From Aldehydirespirator sp965204875 (lineage in GTDB: Bacteria; Actinomycetota; Acidimicrobiia; Acidimicrobiales; Aldehydirespiratoraceae): a DNA stretch of 64,000 nucleotides. Positions 7,941 to 16,499 of the stretch are shown in pieces. The DNA is taken from contig OZ242020.1 of the NCBI GenBank assembly GCA_965204875.1, forward strand, positions 1,550,001-1,614,000. The letters are read 5' to 3'. Both the position numbers and the translations under genes were made by a program. Every line of letters starts with the position of its first letter. Position 1 is the stretch's first letter. A model generated the notes under the pieces. The model was not told the origin of the DNA. It saw only the letters and a list, made by a program, of their open reading frames with translations, and ran no database searches.

Positions 7941-8840
7941 ATGTGCGGGATCGTGGGGCTGTTCTGCAAGACCGAGACCCATCGGCACGAGCTGGGCCGG
8001 CTCACGGCGCTGATGCTGCGGGAGATGCGCGACCGCGGCCCCGACAGCGCCGGTTTCGCCACCTATGACCCGGGCGTGCCGGGCCGCACCCGCATCACGG
8101 TGCTGGCCGAGGGCGTGGAGGTGGACTGGGCGCCTGTGGCCTCGGCATTGGAGGGCGTGCTCGCCGCAGAGGTGGCGGTGCGTGCCGTGCAGGATCATGC
8201 AGTGTTCGACACCGGCGGCGACGGGCGTGTGGCCCGGCAGTGGATCATCGACAACGTGGCTGGTGCCACGGTGCTCAGCTACGGCGCTCAGATCGAGCTG
8301 TTCAAGGCGGTGGGCGACCCCGATCTCGTGGCCGAGCGCTACGACCTGGCGTCGCGCTCCGGCACCCACGCCCTGGCGCACACCCGCATGGCCACGGAGT
8401 CGGCGGTCACAACCGGCGGCTCGCACCCTTTCGTCACCGGCGCCGATACCTGCCTGGTGCACAACGGGTCGCTGTCGAACCACAATCAGCTGCGACGCTT
8501 CCTGACCGCGCGGGGCGAGTCGTTCCAGACCGAGAACGACTCGGAGGTGGCAGCCGGATACCTGGCCTGGCGAATGAGCACGGGCGACTCCGTCTCCGCG
8601 GCGCTGGAGGCCGCGCTGCGCGACCTCGACGGGTTCTACACCTTCGCCATCGGCGTGGCGGACGGGTTCGCCATCCTGCGCGACCCCATCGCCTGCAAGC
8701 CAGCGGTGGTGGCCGAGACCGACGACTGGGTGGCCATGTCGTCTGAGCACCGTGCCATCGCCCGCCTTCCAGGCGCCGGCGACGCCGAGGTCTGGGAGCC
8801 CGAACCGGCCCGCACCTACACATGGAGCCTGGCGGCGTGA
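7941..8840 (+). CDS. mgsA: Class II glutamine amidotransferase subunit (MgsA/GlxB type)
   Basis: A 299-residue Ntn-type glutaminase domain that releases ammonia from glutamine. Cys2 is the nucleophile after Met removal (MCGIVGLFCK), with the family blocks RDRGPDSAGF and HTRMATESAV and the glutamine-binding HNGSLSN. It corresponds to the N-terminal domain of glutamate synthase as a separate subunit, as in N-methylglutamate synthase MgsABC or rhizobial GlxBCD. It is the first gene of an operon running to 18284. The GGAGGAGC before the ATG supports the start. The choice between Mgs and Glx roles cannot be made from sequence alone. Confidence 0.85.
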   Translation: MCGIVGLFCKTETHRHELGRLTALMLREMRDRGPDSAGFATYDPGVPGRTRITVLAEGVEVDWAPVASALEGVLAAEVAVRAVQDHAVFDTGGDGRVARQWIIDNVAGATVLSYGAQIELFKAVGDPDLVAERYDLASRSGTHALAHTRMATESAVTTGGSHPFVTGADTCLVHNGSLSNHNQLRRFLTARGESFQTENDSEVAAGYLAWRMSTGDSVSAALEAALRDLDGFYTFAIGVADGFAILRDPIACKPAVVAETDDWVAMSSEHRAIARLPGAGDAEVWEPEPARTYTWSLAA

Positions 8841-8954
8841 CGGCCGGCACTGCCGGACGGGTCGGCATTAGCGCTGACAGCATCGCCGCCGGCCATCGAC
8901 CGCGGTGGCGCCGAACTCGGCGACTTACCCGCCAGCACCGCCGGAGGTGACGGC

Positions 8955-9734
8955 GTGACGTTCGGCACTGCTGAGTCCGGCGGCGCGCCCGTGAGCTTCG
9001 ATCTGGCCGAGGTGACGCTGCGCGAGCTCAACCGCAGGCTGCACGACGCCGCCGGCGGCGAGTCCTTCGAGGTGCTCAACCCGCGGGGCGCCCATGCCGT
9101 GGCCTGCGGCATCACCGCCGCGGTGGACGTTGTGGTGCGGGGCTCGGTGGGCTACTACTGCGCTGGCATGCATCAGCGCGGCCGCGTCCTGGTGGAGGGC
9201 AACGCCGGCACCGGCCTGGCCGAGAACATCATGTCGGGACTCGTGCGGGTCACCGGCAACGCCACCATGTCTGCCGGGGCCACCGGATGCGGCGGGCTGG
9301 TGGTCGTCGGCGGCAACGCGGGGTCGCGCTGCGGGATCTCAATGAAGGGCGCCGACATCGTGGTCGGTGGCGACGTCGGCCACATGAGCGCCTTCATGGC
9401 GCAGTCCGGCAACCTGGTGGTGTGCGGCGATGCGGCCGCCGATCTGGGCGACTCCATATACGAGGCGCAGATCTTCGTGCGAGGCGATGTGGAGTCGCTC
9501 GGCGCGGACTGCGTGGAGAAGGAGCTGCGGCCCGAGCACATCGAGACGCTCGGCAGGCTGCTGTCCGCTGCTGCCGGAGCGGGCAACGGCGCCCGCCCGA
9601 CCGATTTTCGCCGCTACGGGTCGGCCCGGCGGCTCTACAACTTCACCGTGGACGACGTCGACGCTCTGGAGGCGGCGAGGGAGTCGAGGCAACCCGGGCA
9701 ACCCGGGCAACCGCGAGAGCCGAGTGAGCGATGA
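8955..9734 (+). CDS. mgsB: GXGXG-domain glutamate-synthase-like subunit (MgsB/GlxC type)
   Basis: A 259-residue right-handed beta-helix subunit equivalent to the C-terminal GXGXG domain of glutamate synthase. It shows the repeated short strand pattern (VLVEGNAGTGLAENIMSG, VVVGGNAGSRCGISMKGADI, LVVCGDAAADLGDSIYEA). It presumably bridges the glutaminase and FMN subunits. The GTG at 8955 has GGAGGTGA upstream. A degenerate copy of this start region occurs at 8834-8856, at the end of the preceding gene. Its stop overlaps a 25-codon mini-gene. Confidence 0.85.
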   Translation: MTFGTAESGGAPVSFDLAEVTLRELNRRLHDAAGGESFEVLNPRGAHAVACGITAAVDVVVRGSVGYYCAGMHQRGRVLVEGNAGTGLAENIMSGLVRVTGNATMSAGATGCGGLVVVGGNAGSRCGISMKGADIVVGGDVGHMSAFMAQSGNLVVCGDAAADLGDSIYEAQIFVRGDVESLGADCVEKELRPEHIETLGRLLSAAAGAGNGARPTDFRRYGSARRLYNFTVDDVDALEAARESRQPGQPGQPREPSER

Positions 9735-9808
9735 CGGTCACCGATGAGCCTCTGATCCTGTTCGGGCCGGCCGAGCCGGGCGCACGGCAGGAGCCGCGAC
9801 GCACATGA
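9731..9808 (+). CDS. 25-codon mini-gene coupled to both neighbours
   Basis: An ATG at 9731 overlaps the stop of the GXGXG subunit in an ATGA, and its own TGA (9806-9808) overlaps the ATG of the FMN subunit in another ATGA. The peptide begins MTVTDEPLIL and ends EPRRT. The double four-base overlap is the arrangement of translationally coupled operon genes, so it may be translated. It could be a leader used only for coupling, or the detached N-terminus of one of the neighbours. No family is recognised. Confidence 0.4.
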   Translation: MTVTDEPLILFGPAEPGARQEPRRT

Positions 9809-11139
9809 CGATCCCTGAGCAGACGACCCCTGAGCAATGGCACCTGCGTGAGTCCTACACGTTCGACCGCAACGTCATCGCCGAGATCCGCCGTGCCGCC
9901 AACACCGGCATCTACCGGATCCGGGGCTGGGGCGCCAAGCGCCGCCTGCCCACATTGGACGATCTGGTGTTCCTGGGAGCGTCGATGTCGCGCTACCCGC
10001 TGGAGGGCTACCGCGAGGCCTGCGACACCGATGTGGTGATCGGCGAGTCCCGCGCCGAGCGTCCGGTGCGCCTGGCGATACCGATAACGATCGCCGGGAT
10101 GAGCTTCGGCTCGCTGTCGGCGCAGGCCAAGGAGGCTCTGGGCCGGGGCGCGTCGACCGCGGGCACCTCCACGACCACCGGCGACGGCGGGATGACCGAG
10201 GAGGAGCGCCGGCACTCGCAGACGCTGGTGTACCAGTACCTGCCCTCGCGCTACGGCATGAACCCCGATCATCTGCGCGCCGCCGACGCCATCGAGGTGG
10301 TGGTCGGGCAGGGGGCCAAGCCGGGCGGCGGCGGCATGCTCCTGGGTCAGAAGATCACCGCGAGGGTGGCCGAGATGCGCACCCTGCCCGAGGGGATCGA
10401 CCAGCGCTCCGCCTGCCGCCACCCCGACTGGACCGGCCCCGACGACCTGGAGATCAAGATCGGCGAGCTGCGCGAGATCGTTGATTGGCAGGTTCCGATC
10501 TACGTGAAGGTGGGAGCGGCCCGCCCCTACTACGACACGGCGCTGGCGGTGAAGGCCGGCGCTGACGCCGTAGTGGTGGACGGGATGCAGGGCGGCACCG
10601 CGGCCACCCAGGACGTGTTCATCGAGCACGTCGGCATCCCCACGATCGCGGCCGTCGGCGAGGCGGTGCGGGCGCTGCGCGAGCTCGGCGTCCACCGCGG
10701 CGAGGTCAAGCTGATCGTCGCGGGCGGCATACGTTCCGGAGCGGATGTGGCCAAGGCTCTGGCGCTCGGCGCCGACGCGGTGTCGATCGGCACGGCCGCG
10801 CTGATCGCCATCGGCGACAACGATCCCCGCTACGAGGCGGAGTACCGGTCTCTGGGCGCCTCGGCAGGCTTCTGGGAGGACTTCCAGGCCGGCACCGACC
10901 CCGCCGGCATCACCACCCAGGACCCCCGGCTGTCGGCTCGGCTGGATCCGGTGCTGGCCGGGCGCCGCCTGGCGAACTACCTGCAGGTGCTCACGATCGA
11001 GACGCAGATCCTGGCCCGGGCCAACGGCAAGTCCCATGTGCTGAACCTCGAACCCGAGGATCTGGCGGCGCTGACCGTCGAGGCCGCGGCGATGGCTCGA
11101 GTCCCCCTGGCCGGCACGGGCTGGATTCCGGGGCCCTGA
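9805..11139 (+). CDS. mgsC: FMN-binding glutamate-synthase-like subunit (MgsC/GlxD type)
   Basis: A 444-residue TIM-barrel domain homologous to the FMN/2-oxoglutarate domain of glutamate synthase. Visible blocks are MSFGSLSAQAKEALGRGAS, GQGAKPGGGGMLLGQKIT, VVVDGMQGGTAATQDVFIEH and the phosphate-binding VAGGIRSGADVAKALALGAD. Together with the two preceding subunits it forms the MgsABC/GlxBCD set, which in methylotrophs makes N-methylglutamate from glutamate and methylamine. The start overlaps the mini-gene stop and the stop overlaps the next ATG (TGATG), so translation of the operon is tightly coupled. Confidence 0.88.
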   Translation: MTIPEQTTPEQWHLRESYTFDRNVIAEIRRAANTGIYRIRGWGAKRRLPTLDDLVFLGASMSRYPLEGYREACDTDVVIGESRAERPVRLAIPITIAGMSFGSLSAQAKEALGRGASTAGTSTTTGDGGMTEEERRHSQTLVYQYLPSRYGMNPDHLRAADAIEVVVGQGAKPGGGGMLLGQKITARVAEMRTLPEGIDQRSACRHPDWTGPDDLEIKIGELREIVDWQVPIYVKVGAARPYYDTALAVKAGADAVVVDGMQGGTAATQDVFIEHVGIPTIAAVGEAVRALRELGVHRGEVKLIVAGGIRSGADVAKALALGADAVSIGTAALIAIGDNDPRYEAEYRSLGASAGFWEDFQAGTDPAGITTQDPRLSARLDPVLAGRRLANYLQVLTIETQILARANGKSHVLNLEPEDLAALTVEAAAMARVPLAGTGWIPGP

Positions 11140-13640
11140 TGGCAAACTCCGGGGGCTTGATCGCAGACTCCGGGGGCTTGATGGCACAGGCATTGCCCGA
11201 ACGTGCCCAGGTGGTGATCGTGGGCGGCGGCATCGTGGGCTGCAGCGTGGCCTATCACCTGGCCCGCCGCGGCATCACCGACATCGTGGTGATCGAGCAG
11301 GGCCAGCTCAGCGGCGGCACCACCTGGCACGCCGCCGGGCTGGTGTCGCAGCTCAAGTCCACTCACAGCCTCACCAAGCTGGCCACCTACTCGGCCCGGC
11401 TGTTCGAGGCGCTGGAGGACGAGACCGGCCAGGCCACCGGGTTCCGCGCCCCCGGGTCGATCTTGGTGGCTGCCGACGAGCAGCGCTGGGAGGAGATCAG
11501 GCGCGGCGCGGCGATGGCGGTGCCCGTCGGGGTCGAGACCCGCGAGATCGGCATCGACGAGCTGCGCGAGCGCTGGCCGCTGGTGCGCACCGACGACATC
11601 GTGGGAGCGCTGTACATACCGCGTGACGGTCACACGTCACCGGTGGACACCACCATGGCCCTCGCCAAGGGTGCCCGCAGCCGGGGCGTGCGCATCGTCG
11701 AGAGGGTGGCCGTCACAAAGCTGCGCACCCGGCATGGCGCGATCACCGGCGTCGACACCGAGCAGGGCAGCGTCGAGACCTCCACGGTCGTGCTGGCCAC
11801 CGGCATCTGGACCCGCCAACTCGCCGCACAGATCGGCGTCAACGTTCCGCTCCAGGCTTGCGAGCACTTCTACATAGTGACCGAGCCGCTCGAGGGCGTC
11901 ACCGCAGCCACGCCGGTGCTGCGCGACCCTGGCAACCACACCTACTTCAAGGAGGAGACCGGCAAGATCATGGCCGGCTTCTTCGAGCCCCGCGGCAAGG
12001 TGTGGAAGCTGGACGGCATCCCGCGCGACTTCTCCTTCGGCACGCTGCCCGAGGACTGGGATCACATCGGCCCGATCTTCGAGCGGGCCGCGCACCGTGT
12101 GCCGGCGCTGGGCGACTGCGGCATCCAGCTGTTCTTCAACGGCCCGGAGGCGTTCACGCCCGACGGCGTGTACTACCTGGGCGAGGCGCCGGAGGTGGAC
12201 GGCTGCTTCGTGGCGGCTGGGTTCAACTCGGTGGGCATCCAGTCCGCCGGCGGGGTCGGCTGGGCCCTCGCCGACTGGATCATCGACCGGCACCCGCCGA
12301 TGGACCTGTCGTCGGTGGACATCCGCCGGGCCTTCGGGTTCCAGGCCGAGGAGGCATATCTCGCCGAGCGCATACCCGAGAGCCTCGGCCTGCTCTATGC
12401 CATGCACTGGCCCTTCTACCAGTATGAGAGCGCCCGGGGCCGCCGGGTCTCGCCCCTGCACGAGCGCCTGTCCGCGGTCGGGGCGGTGTTCGGGGAGACC
12501 GCCGGATGGGAGCGCCCCAACTGGTACGCCCGCGAGGGCCAGGACAGGCGCTACGTCTACAGCTACGGCAAGCAGAACTGGTGGGCCAACGCCGGCGAGG
12601 AGTGCCGTGCGACCCGCGAGCGTGTGGCGCTGTTCGACCAGACGTCTTTCGCCAAGCTCATGGTTGAGGGCCCCGACGCGCTCGCCGTGCTCGACGTGCT
12701 CAGCGTCGCCCGGATCGACACACCGGTCGGCAAGGGGACCTACACCCAGTGGTGCAACCAGCGCGGCGGCATCGAGGCCGACCTCACCGTCACCCGCCTC
12801 GGCGAGGAGCGGTTCCTGGTCGTGACCGCGGCGGCTGCGGAGACCCGCGACACCGCACGCCTGCGCCGCGCCGCGCGGGGGCGCGACGTGAGCATCTCCA
12901 ACATCACCGGGGACTGGGCGATGCTGGGTCTGATGGGCCCCAGGGCCCGGTACGTGCTCGGCCCGCTCACCGATGCGTCGCTGTCCAACGAGGACTTCCC
13001 CTTCGGCACCTCCCAGCACCTCTCGGTGGCCGGCATCGAGGTGCTGGCGCTGCGGACGAGCTACGTCGGCGAGCTGGGCTGGGAGCTCTATGTCCCCAAC
13101 TCCGCAGCGGTTGCGCTGTTCGACGCGCTTGTCGCCGCGGGCGAGCCCCACGGTCTGGCCCTGGCCGGATACCACGCCATGAACACGTTGCGGCTCGAGT
13201 CGGGCTACCGCCACTGGGGTCACGACATCACCGACGAGGACACCCCGATCGAGGCCGGCCTCGGGTTCGTGATCGCCTGGGACAAGCCTGCCGACTTCAA
13301 CGGCAGGGCGGCACTGGAGGCCCAGCGGGGGCGCCCCCGCAACAAGCGCTTGATCCAGTTCCGCCTGGAGCACCCGGAGTTGCTCTGCTACCACGACGAC
13401 CCGATCCTGCGCGACGGCGAGCCGGTGGGCCGGACCACCTCGTCGATGTGGAGCTATGTGGAGGACCGCTGCCTGGCGATGGGCTACCTCAACCGCCCCG
13501 GTGACACCGGCGTCGATCAGGCCTGGCTCGACTCCGGCGCCTTCGAGATGAACGTCGGCGGACGGCTCGTGGCAGCCACGCCCTCGATCCGCAGCTTCTA
13601 CGATCCCCGCAATCGCCGGGTGCATCTGCCCGACGGCTGA
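11139..13640 (+). CDS. Dimethylglycine/sarcosine dehydrogenase-like FAD + GcvT protein (paralogue 1)
   Basis: An 833-residue two-part enzyme that oxidatively demethylates N-methylated glycines and passes the one-carbon unit to tetrahydrofolate. The N-terminal half is a DAO-type FAD domain (VVIVGGGIVGCSVAYHLARR); the TTWHAAGLV block contains the histidine that binds FAD covalently in this family. The C-terminal half is a GcvT aminomethyltransferase domain (SYVGELGWELYVPNS, GYHAMNTLRLESGYRHWGHD). The first residues are a 7-residue duplication (MANSGGL, IADSGGL), and a third ATG at 11181 (MAQALPERAQVV) may be the ancestral start. It is coupled to the upstream FMN subunit by TGATG. Substrate is unknown. 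Confidence 0.88.
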   Translation: MANSGGLIADSGGLMAQALPERAQVVIVGGGIVGCSVAYHLARRGITDIVVIEQGQLSGGTTWHAAGLVSQLKSTHSLTKLATYSARLFEALEDETGQATGFRAPGSILVAADEQRWEEIRRGAAMAVPVGVETREIGIDELRERWPLVRTDDIVGALYIPRDGHTSPVDTTMALAKGARSRGVRIVERVAVTKLRTRHGAITGVDTEQGSVETSTVVLATGIWTRQLAAQIGVNVPLQACEHFYIVTEPLEGVTAATPVLRDPGNHTYFKEETGKIMAGFFEPRGKVWKLDGIPRDFSFGTLPEDWDHIGPIFERAAHRVPALGDCGIQLFFNGPEAFTPDGVYYLGEAPEVDGCFVAAGFNSVGIQSAGGVGWALADWIIDRHPPMDLSSVDIRRAFGFQAEEAYLAERIPESLGLLYAMHWPFYQYESARGRRVSPLHERLSAVGAVFGETAGWERPNWYAREGQDRRYVYSYGKQNWWANAGEECRATRERVALFDQTSFAKLMVEGPDALAVLDVLSVARIDTPVGKGTYTQWCNQRGGIEADLTVTRLGEERFLVVTAAAAETRDTARLRRAARGRDVSISNITGDWAMLGLMGPRARYVLGPLTDASLSNEDFPFGTSQHLSVAGIEVLALRTSYVGELGWELYVPNSAAVALFDALVAAGEPHGLALAGYHAMNTLRLESGYRHWGHDITDEDTPIEAGLGFVIAWDKPADFNGRAALEAQRGRPRNKRLIQFRLEHPELLCYHDDPILRDGEPVGRTTSSMWSYVEDRCLAMGYLNRPGDTGVDQAWLDSGAFEMNVGGRLVAATPSIRSFYDPRNRRVHLPDG

Positions 13641-13725
13641 GCCTTGAACCCGGCTGAGCAGGTGGCCGTCGGCTGAGCCTGGCCCGGCGGCTGAGCCTTG
13701 AACCCGGCTGAGACTTGAGCCGTCC
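13634..13725. repeat. Degenerate tandem repeats copying the preceding stop-codon context
   Basis: The end of paralogue 1 (GACGGCTGAGCC) is followed by further copies of CGGCTGAGCC. The longer unit CGGCTGAGCCTTGAACCCGG occurs at about 13636 and again at about 13689, separated by a variant copy. No gene is visible in the gap. Confidence 0.7.
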
Positions 13726-13789
13726 ACTACACTGCCGTCGTCGCCGGCGCTGTGGGGCAGCGAGCGTGCGTTGATGTTCGGAGGGGCTC

Positions 13790-16279
13790 GTGGCGCAAGA
13801 GGCTCGGTGCGTGATCATCGGCGGCGGTGCCATGGGCGTGGGCCTGCTGTACTACCTGGCCCAGGAGGGCTGGGGTGACACGCTGCTGCTGGAGAAGGGC
13901 GAGTTGGCCTCGGGCTCCACATGGCACGCCGCAGGGCTCATCCCCAACTTCATCGGCGACCTCAACATGGCCAAGGTGCACCAGGAGGCTGTGGCGCTGT
14001 ATCCCCGCCTGGAGCGCGAGACGGGCCTGTCGGCAGGCTGGCACGGCTGCGGCGCGATCCGCCTGGCCCGCACCGATGAGGAGGTGGACTGGCATCGCTA
14101 TGTGCATGCCATGCTGACCCAGATCGGCGTGGAGTCGCATCTGATCGGCCACGACGAGATCCGCCGCCGGCATCCGCTGATCGAGGATCTGAGCGACGTG
14201 AAGCTCGGTTTCTACACTCCCAACGACGGCTGGACGGACCCGTCGGGCTGCACCAACGCCATGGCCCGCGGCGCCCGCGACCTCGGTTGTGAGATACGGC
14301 GCCACACCCTGGTCTCGAACATGAACCGCCTGCCGGACGGGCGCTGGGAGATCATCGCCGCGCCCGGCGGCGCCGGTGCGGGCGGCGGCGGTTCGGCGGG
14401 CGCTTCGGGGGCCGGCGACAGCTACCGCATCGTCTGCGACCACGTGGTCAACGCCGCCGGGCACTACGCCCCGCAGCTTGGCGCCATGGTCGGCCTCGAC
14501 GTGCCGATCGTCTCGGTGATCCACCAGTATCTGGTGACCGAGCCGCTTCAGGCCATGATCGACCTCGGCTTCGAGCCGCCGGTGGTGCGCGATCCCCGCT
14601 CCTCGTGCTACTACCGCCGTGAGATCGACGGCCTGCTGATCGGCCCTTACGAGATGTCGGGCTCGCGCACTTACGGCATCGACGGCATCGATTGGGGGCT
14701 GCACTTCCACCTCACCGGCGAGGACCATGACGTGCTCGAGGAGTGCATCGACTACGCGGCGCTGCGCATACCCGCGTTCGTGGAGTCCGGAATCAAGCAG
14801 ACCGTTTCGGGCCCCATTACCCACACACCTGACTCCGGGTACTTGATGGGCCCGGCGCCGGGACTGCGCAACTACTGGCACTGCAACGGTGCCTCCATAG
14901 GCATAACCCAAGGCCCCGGTGCCGGCAAGTACCTGGCCCAGTGGATGGTTCACGGCCAGACCGAGATCAACGTGCGCAGCATGGATCCCAGGCGCTTCGG
15001 CGATCACACCGGGCCCAAGTCGGTCTTCGCCATCGCCAAGGCCACCGACGAGTATCACGAGATGTATCAGGTGCGCCTGCCGGGCGAGTACCGCGCCGCG
15101 GGCCGGCCCCAGAAGGTGACGCCGATCCACGGGCGCCTCGATCGCCTGGGTGCGCAGTGGCAGGAGGTGTACGGCTGGGAGCGGCCCCAGTATTTCTCGC
15201 TCGACGGCACCCCGGAGCGCCACTCCTTCCGCCGCTCCAACGCCTTCGATGCCGTGGCCGGCGAGGCGCGCGGCGTGCGTGAGCGGGTCGGGGTGGCCGA
15301 CATCAGCGCCTTCGCCTGCTTCGAGGTGACCGGCACGGGCGCGGCCGGGCTGCTCGACCGGTTGTCCGCCAACCGGCTGCCGGCACGCGACGGCGGCATA
15401 CGGCTGGTGCACATGCTCACCGAGTCGGGCGGCATCGAGTGTGAGATGACCGTCGCTCGCCTGGCGGCCGATCGCTTCTATGTGACCTCCGCGATCATGG
15501 GCCAGAGCCATGACCTGGACTGGTTGACCCAGCACATCGAGGCTGGCTCCGACGCGCGTGTGGTGGACCTGACCGACTCGACCGGCATCCTCGCCGTGAC
15601 CGGCCCCCGGGCGCGCGACGTGCTCGCGGGGCTCACTGCCGTGGATCTGGGCAACGAGGCGTTCCGGTGGCTGACGGCCGCGCCCGTGGTCGTGGCCGGC
15701 GTGCCGTGCCTGGCGTTGCGGGTGTCCTATGTGGGCGAGCTCGGCTGGGAACTGCACTGCGGCATGGACCGCCTGGCCGAGCTGTACGACGCCGTGGTTG
15801 CCGCGGGCGAGCCTCATGGCATGGTTCACTTCGGCAGCTACGCCATGAACGCGATGCGCATCGAGAAGGGCTACAAGGCGTGGGGCTCGGAGCTCACCAC
15901 CGAGATCACGCCGGTCGAGGCGCGGCTGGAGCGCTTCGTCGACTGGAGCCGCCCCTTCATCGGACGCGACGCGGCGATGGCCCGGCGCGACCAGGCCGAG
16001 CCCCTGTCGATGGTGCTCGCCTATTGCGAGGTGGACGCCACCGACAGCGACGTGCGTGGCAACGAGCCCGCTTTCGATGCCGGAGGCGCGGTGATGGGCA
16101 TCGCCACGAGCGGGGCGTGGGGCCACACCGTCGGCCGCAGCCTCGCCTTCGTGTATGTGGCCCCGGAGTTCGAGGCGCCGGGCTCGGTGTTCGAGCTGGA
16201 TCTGCTGGGTGAGCGCCGCCGCGCCACCGTGCTCGCTGAGGCGGCCTACGACCCGGCCAACACAGCCCTGCGAGCATGA
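13790..16279 (+). CDS. Dimethylglycine/sarcosine dehydrogenase-like FAD + GcvT protein (paralogue 2)
   Basis: An 829-residue paralogue of the preceding enzyme with the same order: FAD domain (CVIIGGGAMGVGLLYYLAQE), covalent-flavin block GSTWHAAGLI, a middle region ending NGASIGITQGPGAGKYLAQW, and a C-terminal GcvT domain (SYVGELGWELHCGMDRL, SYAMNAMRIEKGYKAWGSE). A glycine-rich insertion of about 25 residues (GGAGAGGGGSAGASGAGDS) interrupts the FAD domain near residue 195. The start is GTG at 13790 after GGAGGGG. Two such paralogues next to an MttB-family gene would suit stepwise removal of methyl groups from betaine-derived compounds; this is inference. Confidence 0.88.
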   Translation: MAQEARCVIIGGGAMGVGLLYYLAQEGWGDTLLLEKGELASGSTWHAAGLIPNFIGDLNMAKVHQEAVALYPRLERETGLSAGWHGCGAIRLARTDEEVDWHRYVHAMLTQIGVESHLIGHDEIRRRHPLIEDLSDVKLGFYTPNDGWTDPSGCTNAMARGARDLGCEIRRHTLVSNMNRLPDGRWEIIAAPGGAGAGGGGSAGASGAGDSYRIVCDHVVNAAGHYAPQLGAMVGLDVPIVSVIHQYLVTEPLQAMIDLGFEPPVVRDPRSSCYYRREIDGLLIGPYEMSGSRTYGIDGIDWGLHFHLTGEDHDVLEECIDYAALRIPAFVESGIKQTVSGPITHTPDSGYLMGPAPGLRNYWHCNGASIGITQGPGAGKYLAQWMVHGQTEINVRSMDPRRFGDHTGPKSVFAIAKATDEYHEMYQVRLPGEYRAAGRPQKVTPIHGRLDRLGAQWQEVYGWERPQYFSLDGTPERHSFRRSNAFDAVAGEARGVRERVGVADISAFACFEVTGTGAAGLLDRLSANRLPARDGGIRLVHMLTESGGIECEMTVARLAADRFYVTSAIMGQSHDLDWLTQHIEAGSDARVVDLTDSTGILAVTGPRARDVLAGLTAVDLGNEAFRWLTAAPVVVAGVPCLALRVSYVGELGWELHCGMDRLAELYDAVVAAGEPHGMVHFGSYAMNAMRIEKGYKAWGSELTTEITPVEARLERFVDWSRPFIGRDAAMARRDQAEPLSMVLAYCEVDATDSDVRGNEPAFDAGGAVMGIATSGAWGHTVGRSLAFVYVAPEFEAPGSVFELDLLGERRRATVLAEAAYDPANTALRA

Positions 16280-16499
16280 GCGCATGAGCCCCCGACAGGG
16301 TCGAGGTCGGCGGGGTGCGAGCATGGAGTCCCACCGAGCCGAGGGCCGCCGGTGCAGGCCGGCCGTCGCGGCGAGGGCTGCCTCCCCTGCGAGCATGAGG
16401 CCACCGCAGGCCGGGGTCGGCGGAGTGGGGGCTTTGAGTCGAGTGATTGTGCCTCCCTGCGCAGATGGGGTGGCCCGGAGTCCGGAGTGCGAGCATGAG
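16269..16499. repeat. Four degenerate copies of a TGCGAGCATGAG start/stop context
   Basis: The stop context of paralogue 2 (CTGCGAGCATGA, 16268-16279) recurs near 16316, at 16387-16398 and finally at 16488-16499, where its ATG is the start codon of the MttB-family gene. Flanking bases (GTCGGCGGGGTGCGAGCATG and variants) are also partly repeated. Confidence 0.7.

Noticed and set aside
9643..13727. Long minus-strand open frames opposite the mgsC and dehydrogenase genes
   Set aside because: They are His/Arg/Gly-rich shadows of GC-rich coding sequence on the plus strand, have no recognisable domains, and the plus-strand proteins are clear.
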